The notes under the pieces are model-generated. The model made no database searches, had not been told where the DNA came from, and worked only from the letters and a program-made list of their open reading frames with translations. This document shows, piece by piece, positions 9,991-22,122 of a stretch of 64,000 bases of DNA (position 1 is its first letter; each line of letters starts with the position of its first letter). The DNA is taken from positions 34,234,381 to 34,298,380 of the forward strand of contig CM064580.1 of NCBI GenBank assembly GCA_032716605.1. The letters are read 5' to 3'. Origin of the DNA: Paralithodes platypus. Its lineage: Eukaryota > Arthropoda > Malacostraca > Decapoda > Lithodidae. The position numbers and the translations under genes are program-made.

Positions 9991-10712
9991 TTAACCCCTT
10001 CAGCACGATAACGTATTTTACCTCTAATTTGGCTAAGCTTAGACGATTATGTGCAGTTTAAGAAGGACCTATTTTATTACAGAGGATTTATTGATAACTG
10101 CTGCCAATACTGACCATGAAAAGAATGCCTCTCCCCCTGAAGGGAAAGGTGTATGCCTCATTTGTTAGACGTGCAATGACGTATGCCTCAGAAACATGGG
10201 CCGTTAAAGTAGAGGATGTCAACAGAATGGAACGTAATGAGATGAGAATGGTGAGATGTATGTGTGGGGCCAGGCTGCAGGATAGAATAACAAATGATGA
10301 GCTGAGGAGACGTTTAGGTATAAAGAGTATCTGCGAGGAGATGCGTACAAGTAGACTGGGATGGTATGGACATGTGGAGAGAATGGATGAACAAAATTGG
10401 GTGAAAAGATGAAGGTCTGTGGTTGTGGTTGGAGCTGCACCAAGGGGTGGACCGAGGAAGACCTGGGATCGGACTATACGTGCCGACTCTCAAATCCAAA
10501 AACTTGACACGTGAAGCAGCCCTTAACAGGATTGCCTGGAACGCCAACATTAGGACAAGAGACTGAAACTGCACGTATGTGTGGAACACTCAGTCTTAAA
10601 ATTGTATGTATGTATATCCCTCTGAGTCCTAGATGTATAATATCAGCTAAAGAAAATAATCTAATGGTAACCAGTATAAGATGAAATGTACGTCATCGTG
10701 GTAAGGGGTTAA
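9991..10712. mobile_element. MITE family D split by an RTE-like insertion
   Basis: The left half (9991 to about 10104) begins TTAACCCCTTCAGCACGATA; the right half (about 10613-10712) ends gtcatcgtggtaaggggTTAA. The halves together match a D element, and the RTE-like fragment lies between them. The nesting order is therefore D first, RTE-like copy later. Confidence 0.7.
10105..10612 (+). pseudogene. RTE-like retrotransposon, 3' fragment
   Basis: Bases 10116-10412 encode the C-terminal region of an endonuclease-reverse transcriptase family: KGKVYASFVRRAMTYASETW, then RMVRCMCGARLQDR and RLGWYGHVERMD. After a stop at 10410-10412 the same family continues in another frame (PRGGPRKTWDR), so there is at least one frameshift. 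All polymerase motifs are absent because of 5' truncation. It is inserted within a family D MITE. It differs from the 780-1568 remnant and may be a separate subfamily. Confidence 0.7.
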
Positions 10713-11487
10713 TTATTGAATTAAGTATGGCTATGCAGTTTTATGAGGTACAGTTGTTCAAATAAGTCGTGTCGCCGCTGTCATTACGTTTTGCTCTCTG
10801 TGAGCTGTATTAATGTCTTTCGGATGTTGACTAGGATGTGTATATATAAGGACATATTTGTATATCTCACTCGAAACGATAAATTAATGCTTAGATAGTG
10901 CTGATGTCAATTATTGATCGAAATATACATCACTTATTTAGCCTACTATATATGACTCAAATCCTGCAATAATGGATATGAAATACTTTGACAATTAATG
11001 CCCCGTACAGCAATATTCTGACTCAAATTATGTGGTTCCGATACATCCTCCACTAAAGCTAGTGTAACATTATACCCTGTTCCAAGTAAGTGTGCCAAAA
11101 ATCTTGAACATTAACCTCTATAACTCACAAACAACTAGAGTAATCCAGCTAATACTTCTACCATTTGGAAAGAATCAGGCAGAGCATAGGTGTGGAAATA
11201 TACAACCCATTTGCTCTAACCCATTTTTAAGTTACAGAGGTTCACGATTTCTAGACTACTTACGTGGAACAGGGTATAGCAGGTTTATTGGCGAACTGTA
11301 CTGAATTGGCGAGTCTGGAATCCGCGACAAATTCTTATATACATTTTTGACATTCGTGTTTTATGATATTGGTATACTGTACATGATTACTCGATAATAT
11401 CAGCAACAAATTCCAATGCAGTTAAAATCTGAATTAAATAGACCAACAGACTTCACTTGAGTACATTATTGACTCCTAAGGTGCTCG
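10713..11487. other. No recognised feature
   Basis: AT-rich DNA with only short, unconvincing open frames. No tandem repeat and no match to the window's other repeat families. Confidence 0.5.
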
Positions 11488-11970
11488 TGAGTACAAAATG
11501 AAGGAGGAATACATAAAAAAATAAGACTACAAAATGAGGGAGGAATACACACAAAGACGAGTACAAAAGGAGGGATGAATACATAGAAAGATACGTAAAA
11601 AATTAGGGCGGAATACATAGAAAGATAAGTACAAAATGAGTGAAGAATACATAGAAAAATAAGTACAAAATGAGTGAGGAATACATAGATGGATAAGACT
11701 ACAAAATGAGGGAGGAATACATAGAAAGATAAGTATAAAATGTGGGAGGAATACATAGATGGATAATACTACAAAATGAGGGAGGAATACATAGAAAGAT
11801 GAGTACAAAAGGAGTGAAGAATACATAGAAAGATGAGTACAAAATGAGGGAGGAATACATAGAAATATAAGTACAAAATGAGGGAGGGATACATAGAAAG
11901 ATATGTACAAAATATGGGAGGAATACATAGAAATATAAGTACAAAGTATTTAGAAAGATAAATACAAACT
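11488..11970. repeat. 34-bp minisatellite, about 14 units
   Basis: Units run gtacaaaatgagggagga followed by atacatagaaagataa. Substitutions and one-base indels are spread among units. Because 34 is not a multiple of three the open frames wander, so they are by-products of the repeat. Confidence 0.93.
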
Positions 11971-12143
11971 ATGTCCAGGTGAGTCCCTTTAACACTATCT
12001 GGTTTCACGTTTTGTGGGTTATTATAATATCCTGTATATTTTGTATTGAGGATTTAGTTTGCTTATGCCATTTTCAAGCAATGTATTTTAGCTCGCCCTC
12101 GAGGCTACCAAAACGCCTTCCAAGATTTCATTCAAACTTAAAC

Positions 12144-12355
12144 TAACCCCTGAGTACCAGCGACGTGTTTTGCATTTTGTTCTGGTTTCATTTAGACGAT
12201 ATTATGCAGGTTAGGAAGGATCTGTGGTAATTAAAAGGGTTGGGTGAGATAGTTTGAAGCCTTATTATTGCTAGAGATCATTCCTATGCTGAATTAAATC
12301 ATCTAATTGTTGCCAGAATATGATTAAAAGGAGGTCCCTGGTACTGAACTGATTA
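12144..12355. mobile_element. MITE family D copy
   Basis: About 212 bp. The left end is aacccctgagtaccagcgac and the right end ctggtactgaactgatt. The interior has the paired words ggttaggaaggatc and ttgccagaatatga in inverted logic. An A-rich stretch follows. Confidence 0.7.
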
Positions 12356-12423
12356 AAAAAAAAACACACACAAAAAAAAATCCTAATCAAGCTACATTTG
12401 TTTTGATTTTTTCAACAAGCAAA

Positions 12424-12600
12424 TATCCTGGCCGATGGCCGATTTCTTCTAACTTACAGGCTCGGTATCGCTCGTCCAGAAAAAATACGACATCTTAATG
12501 AGTGAAGTGTCTTATTATCGACAACTTGATGGGGTGAAACGTCTTACAATCTCTAAACTAATGGAGCGCAACAGGTGAAACCCGGAAAGATCTCCCACGG
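12424..12600 (+). mobile_element. MITE family B, right-half fragment
   Basis: Matches the B centre (ctggccgatggccgattt) and then diverged B right-arm words such as aaactaatggagcg. The left arm and right TTAA are missing. Confidence 0.6.
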
Positions 12601-13397
12601 ACCAAATAGGGTTAAGGATAATGGAAGATGAGATAAATGAGATAAACATATTATAGAGAGGAGAACATGGAAAGCAGGAAAGTGCAGAGAACGATAGGGA
12701 AGAAGAAGAAGAGTAGGAAAGAGGGGAGACAAAGAAAACGAACATGTCAGGGTGTCAAACTGGAGCAATTTTGTTTGAAGACTTGAATTAATATGAAAAG
12801 GAATACAAGAAAATTAACACAAAATAGCAATGCTTTGGTAATTTCTTCACTTCCAAAGATATAATTTGAACTATATACCATAATTATATATCTACATATA
12901 CATTGATAAAGGCTAAAATTAATGGGCTTGGCTTACATATGACAGCCTGCAAGCAAGACTGAGTGCTTTGGAATGAGGGTAGGGCTGGGGACATGTCAAG
13001 AGTAAGACAAGCATGGATAAAGGATGAAAGAAAAAAAGAAAAATGTCGTTGGATAGAAGAGAAAAGGCTTGGAGAATTTAAAGAGGAAGATAATTATATA
13101 ATACGATAAACACATATGAGGAATACAATATTGAATAGCGGAAACAATATATGTTCTAAAAATATTTAAATTTTGAAACGTCAGTTAACAATAGATTTTC
13201 TACATATAAATATATAATGATTAGTAAGGTCCCTACACAGACCCCGTAGGATGGATCAGAACATATGAAACTAAGTTAGAATAATAGATGCCAGGATAAC
13301 AAGAGTGAAACCTGTAGAAGCAACTATAAAATATATGACCAATTCAGTCGGCCAAAGTATGTAATGGTGATAACACAGTATACTTTACTGTACTCAT
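12601..13397. other. No recognised feature
   Basis: Purine-rich, AT-rich DNA leading up to the satellite. No gene or repeat-family match seen. Confidence 0.5.
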
Positions 13398-16300
13398 TGT
13401 ACAATAGACTGTTATAGTCAGTGATATCATTGTACAATAGACTGTTATAGTCAGTGATATCATTGTACAATACACTGTTATAGTCGGTGATATCATTGTA
13501 CAATAGACTGTTATATTCAGTGATATCATTGTACAATAGACTGTTATAGTCGGTGATATCATTGTACAATAGACTGTTATAGTCAGTGATATCATTGTAC
13601 AATAGACTGTTATAGTCAGTGATATCATTGTACAATAGACTGTTATAGTCGGTGATATCATTGTACAATAGACTGTTATAGTCAGTGAAATCATTGTACA
13701 ATAGACTGTTATAGTCAGTGATATCATTGTACAATAGACTGTTATAGTCGGTGATATCATTGTACAATAGACTGTTATAGTCAGTGATATCATTGTACAA
13801 TAGACTGTTATAGTCAGTGATATCATTGTACAATAGACTGTTATCGTCGGTGATATCGTTATACAATAGACTTATAGTCAGTGATATCATTGTACAATAG
13901 ACTGTTATAGTCAGTGATATCATTGTACAATAGACTGTTATAGTCAGTGATATCATTGTACAATAGACTGTTATAGTCGGTGATATCATTGTACAATACA
14001 CTGTTATAGTCAGTGATATCATTGTACAATAGACTGTTTTAGTCAGTGATATCATTGTACAATAGACTGTTATAGTCAGTGATATCATTGTACAATAGAC
14101 TGTTATAGTCGGTGATATCATTGTACAATAGACTGTTATAGTCAGTGATATCATTGTACAATAGACTGTTATAGTCAGTGATATCATTGTACAATAGACT
14201 GTTATAGTCAGTGATATCATTGTACAATAGACTGTTATAGTCAGTGATATCATTGTACAATAGACTGTTATAGTCAGTGATATCATTGTACAATAGACTG
14301 TTATAGTCGGTGATATCATTGTACAATACACTGTTATAGTCAGTGATATCATTGTACAATAGACTGTTATAGTCAGTGATATCATTGTACAATAGACTGT
14401 TATAGTCAGTGATATCATTACAATAGACTGGTATAGTCGGTGATATCATTGTACAATAGAATGTTATAGTCAGTGATATCATTGTACAATAGACTGTTAT
14501 AGTCGGTGATATCATTGTACAATACACTGTTATAGTCAGTGATATCATTGTACAATAGACTGTTATAGTCAGTGATATCATTGTACAACAGACTGTTATA
14601 GTCAGTGATATCATTGTACAATAGACTGTTATAGTCGGTGATATCATTGTACAATAGACTGTTATAGTCAGTGATATAATTGTACAATAGACTGTTATAG
14701 TCGGTGATATCATTGTACAATAGACTGTTATAGTCAGTGATATCATTGTACAATAGACTGTTATAGTCGGTGATATCATTGTACAATAGACTGTTATAGT
14801 CAGTGATATCATTGTACAATAGACTGGTATAGTCAGTGATATCATTGTACAATAGACTGTTATAGTCGGTGATATCATTGTACAATAGACTGTTATAGTC
14901 AGTGATATCATTGTACAATAGACTGTTATAGTCGGTGATATCATTGTACAATAGACTGCTATTGTCGGTGATATCATTGTACAATAGACTGTTATAGTCA
15001 GTGATATCATTGTACAATAGACTGTTATAGTCGGTGATATCATTGTACAATATACTGTTATAGTCAGTGATATCATTGTACAATAGACTGTTATAGTAAG
15101 TGATATCATTGTACAATAAACTGTTATAGTCGGTGATATCATTGTACAATAGACTGTTATAGTCAGTGATATCATTGTACAATACACTGTTATAGTCAGT
15201 GATATCATTATACAATAGACTGTTATCGTCGGTGATATCATTGTACAATAGACTGTTATATTCAGTGATATCATTGTACAATAGACTGTTATAGTCAGTG
15301 ATATCATTGTACAATAGACTGTTATAGTCAGCGATATCATTGTACAATAGACTGTTATCGTCGGTGATATCATTGTACAATAGACTGTTATAGTCAGTGA
15401 TATCATTGTACAATAGACTGTTATAGTCAGTGATATCATTGTACAATACACTGTTATAGTCAGTGATATAATTGTACAATAGACTGTTATAGTCAGTGAT
15501 ATCATTGTACAATAGACTGTTATAGTCAGTGATATCATTACAATAGACTGGTATAGTCGGTGATATCATTGTACAATAGAATGTTATAGTCAGTGATATC
15601 ATTGTACATTAGACTGTTATAGTCGGTGATATCATTGTACAATACACTGTTATAGTCAGTGATATCATTGTACAATAGACTGTTATAGTCAGTGATATCA
15701 TTGTACAACAGACTGTTATAGTCAGTGATATCATTGTACAATAGACTGTTATAGTTGGTGATATCATTGTACAATAGACTGTTATAGTCAGTGATATCAT
15801 TGTACAATAGACTGTTATTGTCGGTGATATCATTGTACAATAGACTGTTATAGTCAGTGATATCATTGTACAATAGACTGTTATAGTCGGTGATATCATT
15901 GTACAATAGACTGTTATAGTCAGTGATATCATTGTACAATAGACTGTTATAGTCAGTGATATCATTGTACAATAGACTGTTATAGTCGGTGATATCATTG
16001 TACAATAGACTGTTATAGTCAGTGATATCATTGTACAATAGACTGTTATAGTCGGTGATATCATTGTACAATAGACTGCTATTGTCGGTGATATCATTGT
16101 ACAATAGACTGTTATAGTCGGTGATATCATTGTACAATAGACTGTTATAGTCGGTGATATCATTGTACAATAGACTGTTATAGTCAGTGATATCATTGTA
16201 CAATAGACTGTTATAGTCGGTGATATCATTGTACAATAAACTGTTATAGTCGGTGATATCATTGTACAATAGACTGTTATAGTCAGTGATATCATTGTAC

Positions 16301-17337
16301 AATACACTGTTATAGTCAGTGATATCATTGTACAATAGACTGTTATCGTCGGTGATATCATTGTACAATAGACTGTTATATTCAGTGATATCATTGTACA
16401 ATAGACTGTTATAGTCAGTGATATAATTGTACAATAGACTGTTATAGTCAGCGATATCATTGTACAATAGACTGTTATCGTCGGTGATATCGTTGTACAA
16501 TAGACTGTTATAGTCAGTGATATTATTGTACAATAGACTGTTATAGTCAGTGATATCATTGTACAATAGACTGTTATAGTCAGTGATATCATTGTACAAT
16601 AGACTTATAGTCAGTGATATCATTGTACAATAGACTGTTATAGTCGGTGATATCATTGTACAATAGACTGTTATAGTCAGTGATATCATTGTACAATAGA
16701 CTGTTATAGTCGGTGATATCATTGTACAATAGACTGTTATAGTCAGTTATATCATTGTACAACAGACTGTTATAGTCAGTGATATCATTGTACAATAGAC
16801 TGTTATAGTCGGTGATATCATTGTACAATAGACTTATAGTCAGTGATATCATTGTACAATAGACTGTTATAGTCGGTGATATCATTGTACAATAGACTGT
16901 TATAGTCAGTGATATCATTGTACAATAGACTGTTATAGTCGGTGATATCATTGTACAATAGACTGTTATAGTCAGTGATATCATTGTACAACAGACTGTT
17001 ATAGTCAGTGATATCATTGTACAATAGACTGTTATAGTCGGTGATATCATTGTACAATATACTGTTATAGTCAGTGATATCATTGTACAATAGACTGTTA
17101 TAGTCAGTGATATCATTGTACAATAGACTGTTATAGTCAGTGATATCATTGTACAACAGACTGTTATAGTCAGTGATATCATTGTACAATAGACAGTGAT
17201 ATCATTGTACAATAGACTGTTATAGTCAGTGATATAATTGTACAATAGACTGTTATAGTCAGTGATATCATTGTACAATAGACTGTTATAGTCAGTGATA
17301 TCATTGTACAATAGACTGTTATAGTCGGTGATATCAT
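13398..17337. repeat. 33-bp satellite array, about 119 units, with higher-order repeat
   Basis: Nearly 4 kb of one 33-bp unit (attgtacaatagactgtt then atagtcagtgatatc). Each unit contains two palindromes, ttgtacaa and gatatc. The main variant is A or G within gtcRgtg. Rare variants recur exactly 1,120 bp apart at five or more places (for example 14411 and 15531, 14581 and 15701, 14951 and 16071, 15331 and 16451), which shows a duplicated block of 34 units. A smaller block of about 229 bp repeats near 16,600-17,050. Long minus-strand open frames of 11-residue repeats follow from a unit length divisible by three; I do not call them genes. Confidence 0.97.
14411..16650. repeat. Two tandem copies of a 1,120-bp higher-order repeat
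   Basis: Boundaries are approximate. Both copies share a 2-bp deletion (cattacaat), caatagaatg, tacaacagac, gactgctattgtcgg, gttatattcag and gtcagcgatatc in the same order at a constant 1,120-bp offset. This equals 33 units of 33 bp plus one 31-bp unit. Confidence 0.9.
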
Positions 17338-17717
17338 TTCCATTCCAAAACTGTTTACAAAATACTACGGTATCCATATATTTTTTATGATTCAAGTTTA
17401 GAACTAATTATAGAAAAAGTACTAGCTTTGTCTATATACTGGCAATCCTGCAAGTGGCATTAAAGTGCAGACAAAATTATTGATAAACAACAGAAACTAA
17501 AGTTAGCTTTCGATTTAACATTAATTTAAAATTTTCTCACCGTGATTTTAGGTGATTGTTTGCATTTTGCTGATACTGTAGGATCGTAACGGCCTCCTGA
17601 GATCATCTGTCGAGGTCCAAGGAAGGTATTCACTTAACGAGAGGTATACTGAGCCTCTAGAATGCTAGGCTCACGATAAGTGGAACGACGGGGGATCCTT
17701 GTACAGTACTACGGTCG
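17338..17717. other. No recognised feature
   Basis: Unique-looking DNA between the satellite and a family A MITE. Confidence 0.5.
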
Positions 17718-18101
17718 TTAAGGGGGGTCACCGGCTTTGTTTTATCTTTTTCTCCTTTTCTCACTTTCCCTGGTTTGTATCCATTCGACCCCATTCAGCC
17801 AACTGTTTTAAGAAGTTTATCCCCTTCTAGGTGTTGATTTTTTCCTGGCGAGCGATAGCGAGCCAGCATTGTATGGAGAAATCCGGCTTCGGCGGAGACA
17901 TTTTTCTATCGAAAAATATACAAATGTAGCTTGCTGTCAAAACAAAAATATATATATGCTGGCCCGCTACCGCTCGCCAGGAAACTATTGACACCTGGAT
18001 GGGGGTAAACGTCTTAAAATAGTAGGCTGAATGGGGCCGAATGGATACAAGCCAAAGAGAGAGGGAGAAAAAGAGAATAAAAGCGAGGTGGGCTCCCTTA
18101 A
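17718..18101. mobile_element. MITE family A, copy 2
   Basis: TTAA at 17718-17721 and 18098-18101. Same arms and centre as the copy at 9128 but more diverged (left end ggggggtcaccgg). Confidence 0.85.
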
Positions 18102-18942
18102 CAAGTTAGGTGGTCTGTATCGTAAGTATCTGAGCCAAGACCATGAATCAAAACGTTTAACCTACAATAAAGCGCTACAATAATTCATGTGAGCTGATGA
18201 GTATTATAATATTACTTAAGTTAGGGAGATTTGCAAACCAATGTTGACTTACAGTATATCATCAAATTTGCCTTCAATACTCTCGTTTACCTATTATTTG
18301 TTTAGCAACATCACTTATCATAAATTGTGCGTTCATGTGCAATTGTATATAATAATTAGAGATACAGGTTAACTGAACATAGTAGCTGATGTATGGATTT
18401 TGAACGTTGATCTGAATGAGCTGCGCTTTCAATGCTGGAAATACTTAGCCCACTCAGACCCTCTCATGTCCAATCTCATTAGAAATAAATTGGATTGCCA
18501 TATTGACTGAAAATGAACTAGTATAATACTATATCAAATATAGGTTTTGTATCTGCATAACTAGCGTGCACAAGACTTTCAAATGAGTACAATAAGTGTT
18601 CTTGAAAAAACAAAGAAGAGCCCCCAAAACATGATTATATTGTTTTTCTTTATTAATTCCAATAAATATATCTGTCATATTTAAAAAAATATTGAATTTG
18701 TTACTCAGACATATACTGTAAGTACCTCCCTCTGGAAGATGCTTCACCCGTTATAGGCATCGTGGAGAATATACCGTATAAAACACTAGTGTAAAATATT
18801 AACCTTTATCACTAATTTCAAGCTCATGTTCAATATCATATTTCCTGTAGGATAGAGAGGAATATAGAACCATCACCCAACCTCATACACCCAGCTGACA
18901 GACTATTCATGATAAAATTAGTACTCGTTAGTGACGTATTGA
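18102..18942. other. No recognised feature
   Basis: AT-rich DNA without tandem repeats. Small open frames look random. Confidence 0.5.
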
Positions 18943-19020
18943 TCTATCACTCTTTCAACTTTGTGGGAGACATTTGTTACAGGCAGCTTTTCTATTTGTT
19001 TCCTTAATACACATAGAAAA
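18943..19020 (+). mobile_element. Family J retrotransposon, 3' end fragment
   Basis: Matches the J 3' UTR: cactctttcaactttgtggg, a cttgttacaggcagctttt-like block, then ccttaatacacatagaaaaa. This is the terminal about 80 bp only, as in strong 5' truncation. Confidence 0.65.
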
Positions 19021-19199
19021 ACACATAAAAAACAGAATGTCAGCAAAGGCTCTGGGGAATATTTTTTCAAACCCCCATCTTCCATTTTTCTTACCGTCTC
19101 TCCGGAACAAAATAGAGGAGTTCACCATCAAAATAAGCTTTCCCTCAAAGCCAATGAATGAAATACAAAGGGAATACCAAACCCACTCATCAAGACTTC

Positions 19200-20050
19200 C
19201 CTTGCCCACCTAAGAAGAAGGAAAATGAGACCTGACATCTTACCGAAAGATCTCCCCCCCCCCCCCCCCAACCCCTCCCCCCAGCCAGCTAGACCTCACC
19301 TTCCTGAGCCTTGGCAACAGACACAACTGCCCCAATATCACAAAAGGAGACCTCCTTAACCTCACCTCCAAGGCCAGCAGGAGGAGCAAGAAATCTAAGG
19401 TAGAACGGATGAGGGAGTTGTTCGGCATTTCTCCCAGCGGGAAGAAGGAAACGGGTTCCATACATATATATATTATTTGTTTCTATATTCCAACTTACTC
19501 CCTCTCGGGCATAGGCTGAGAGCCTGTACATTCAACCGCTGTACATTCAATGGTGAAGCCTGTGAGGTCTCGTTCTAGTCTAGGGAGTGAGACATGTGAA
19601 GCACTTAGAGCTGCAACCAGCCTTTGCCTTCGCAAGATGCACGGCGCTTGGTTGTCCACTCATGGCTCGAAGCAGCCCCATCTCTGGAGGTGCCTCGCCT
19701 TCGTGCTTCACTGTATCACCCCCTAGACTCGGACCCTCACTCTCAGAACGCCACCTATTGAGCAATTAACTCACTAGGCATTGCCCCCCTGCAGCATATT
19801 TTGAATATGGGAATATTCTTTGGTCTGTAATACCAACTACTACTTATGAGTATCAGCCTGTGAGACTAGCCGAGTGGCCTGTAATACCAGCCACTTCTCT
19901 CCCTGGCCATGACGAGAAGAAGAAAGAAGAAGATAATATCCCCTGTCGTGACGAGAAGAAGAAGAAAGAAGAAGAAGACGGACAACGACCAATCCTTGAC
20001 CCCCCTCTTTCCTTTCTCTGAGAAATCAGAGATAGCCTACACCCCATTAC
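19200..20050. other. GC-richer region with C run and GAAGAA tracts
   Basis: Contains a C run (about 19255-19269). On the plus strand an open stretch (about 19290-19460) reads GDLLNLTSKASRRSKKSK and looks coding-like but is not recognised. Two GAAGAA-rich tracts (about 19913-19931 and 19952-19979) each follow the word gacgagaagaagaa, suggesting a short duplicated unit. It may be an exon remnant of an unidentified gene or an old repeat. Confidence 0.35.
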
Positions 20051-20850
20051 TTACCTGCCGCCCCCGGGAAAGTGTTAAAGTTTTATTAAGCGAGTTACCA
20101 TAGTATTGTATTTGTTCTTATTACGGGACCCCTACTTAACCTAAATAACTAAATATAAGTCACGACTATCCTTGCCACTTGCCTAATACACTTATAACTT
20201 GAATCACACACAAATAAATTATTCACCTAATTCCCCCCGAAATCTAGTCTATCTCTTGCAGGTTTTATCCATCTATCCTATATACAGTATATAGCGTACT
20301 CTTGTATCAAGTCTTTTACTTAGTCATTCACATTATTGTACTACTGTTATTCTATAATGTTCAGGCTACTTTTAATGTAAATAAACTTATATAACCTGTA
20401 CTCATGTAGCTGTGCTATAGTTAAGTCCCTCCAGTTGACGACCCTAAGCCATAAAGGAACAATTAATGCTTATCAAAGCAGAGCATTATAGTGAGTACTG
20501 TGTATAAATAATATAAAATGTATTATTCATCATCTGTTAGCCACACAAAACTCTGAATCACATATCCGTATAAGGCCCAAAACTTGTCAGGTATTATTAT
20601 GAAGCTTTGTAAGTGCCAAATGTATTAAAACTGTCTAGAGATTTATGTTCTAATTGTTGGGGGAAGGGGGAAAGTAATATTAATTTTAATTAAGGTTCTA
20701 AATACCGATATACAGATACGCTCTCAACCATTGCATTCTAATTAACATGTATGATATTACTTTATATATATCTACAAATTTTGCAGATAGATGTGTGAAT
20801 AATCCGCACGCAAAGTCAGTAAATAATATTTACTATCTCCTGTTAATTGT
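20051..20850. other. No recognised feature
   Basis: AT-rich DNA with no support for genes or repeat families. Confidence 0.5.
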
Positions 20851-21035
20851 AAGTAGGCCAGAAATCGTGACTCCTAATTACCTATGTAACTCGAAAAAAG
20901 CTAGACCAAATTATATGTAAATTTCCACACCTTTTCCCTGGCAACCTCATCTCGAATGGCAGAAATATTAAGCTCGATTACTGTAGTCATTTTTTAATTA
21001 TAGAAGTTATTGGTTAAGATTTTTGGACTAACTAT
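20851..21035. mobile_element. Inverted-repeat element, family E, copy 1
   Basis: Begins gtaggccagaaatcgt and ends gttaagatttttggac, the complementary word. The same arrangement occurs at 34,077-34,235. Short ends, no coding capacity, quite diverged. Confidence 0.5.
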
Positions 21036-21081
21036 AATGAATGCTGTATCGTATTTTGCATCAATAGTATAATTATCTGTT

Positions 21082-21210
21082 GGTGCGATGTATAAGGTGT
21101 TGATTTTCGGTGTGAGCATCCTGGGTTCGAGTCCACGGACTGCCACATGTGTTTGTAAATTTCATTAATCGATTTTAGGAGTATGGTTGGTTGTTGGAAG
21201 GAACATAATA
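21082..21210 (+). repeat. 129-bp direct duplication, left copy, with tRNA-like B box
   Basis: Apparently identical to 21410-21538. It includes gggttcgagtcc, a good RNA polymerase III B box, followed by acggactgcca. No convincing A box or cloverleaf precedes it, so it may be the head of a tRNA-derived SINE or a decayed tRNA-like sequence. Confidence 0.75.
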
Positions 21211-21409
21211 ATTGATATTGGTTCAGGAGTAATTTATCGAGAGGACTTCCCTAATTGGTTAAGGCCCCATTAATTGCTCTTTCCATTCACATATGCGTAG
21301 CCTACGTGAGTTGCAGTTGGGATGTGTGTACATGCTTAGATTTATATGCAGGATTCGAAGTTGCATAATAAATCGTAGGCAGTGTCCACCAACCTTTAAC
21401 TGTCTTCGT

Positions 21410-21538
21410 GGTGCGATGTATAAGGTGTTGATTTTCGGTGTGAGCATCCTGGGTTCGAGTCCACGGACTGCCACATGTGTTTGTAAATTTCATTAATCGA
21501 TTTTAGGAGTATGGTTGGTTGTTGGAAGGAACATAATA
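21410..21538 (+). repeat. 129-bp direct duplication, right copy
   Basis: Same sequence as 21082-21210 at a 328-bp offset. The DNA between contains ctaattggttaaggcccc near 21252, which resembles a tRNA A-box region. The unit could therefore be a SINE of about 328 bp duplicated in part. Confidence 0.75.
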
Positions 21539-21615
21539 TTTATGATTATTATTAATATTATTATTAAATTATTTAAGCCTACAGCGGGGAATCACTATTG
21601 GAATCGTTCGTCCCC

Positions 21616-21640
21616 GCCCCCCCCCCCCCCCCCCGCCCCT

Positions 21641-21712
<72 letters not shown>
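21616..21712. repeat. C run followed by (TA)n
   Basis: A C-rich run (about 21617-21638) and then about 70 bp of TA repeats broken once by acatat. Confidence 0.93.
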
Positions 21713-21714
21713 TC

Positions 21715-22122
21715 TTTCAATTATGCTTGCGCTTCGTTTTTACGCAATATTTCCGGAACCGCTCTGTTGGATCCTGGCCAAATTGCTCCATCTTCATTGG
21801 CATGAAGGGGACACGGCCTGAAGTGACAGGGATATTTGTCATGTGTACTGGGTATCTGGCCCATGATGTTGCAGACCAGTATATTGCATCGGCTGGGAGG
21901 TTCAGGGGAGGCGTTGAGATGAAGCATGTGAAGAGCAGCTGGATCGCCCATAATTCCGGTGTCCCTATAGAAGGGGGAGGTGTTGTGATTGGTGGCTGCC
22001 AAGCGATCAGTCTTGCATGCATCCCCAACAATAATATTATGATGGTTCAATTCAGTTCGGGGATAGATATGAACACTAAAGATCAACACTTGTTCCCTAA
22101 AGTGTACAGTCAATATCAATAG
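21715..22122. other. Unrecognised GC-richer block with open frames on both strands
   Basis: Frames stay open for 100-130 codons on both strands. The minus frame from 22119 to 21724 contains IYPRTELNHHNIIVGDACK and NRAVPEILRKNEAQA; the plus frame ends at 22122. I recognise neither. Higher GC and the open frames suggest a fragment of a transposon or gene exon. Strand and function are undetermined. Confidence 0.3.

Noticed and set aside
13324..17395. Several minus-strand open frames of 120-500 codons with 11-residue repeats
   Set aside because: They arise because the 33-bp unit is divisible by three and two of its minus frames lack stops. Indels make the frame switch between two unrelated peptides, and there is no non-repeat coding context.
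19587..19769. Short open frames of 60 codons on both strands in the GC-richer block
   Set aside because: Too short, present on both strands and without any recognised motif.
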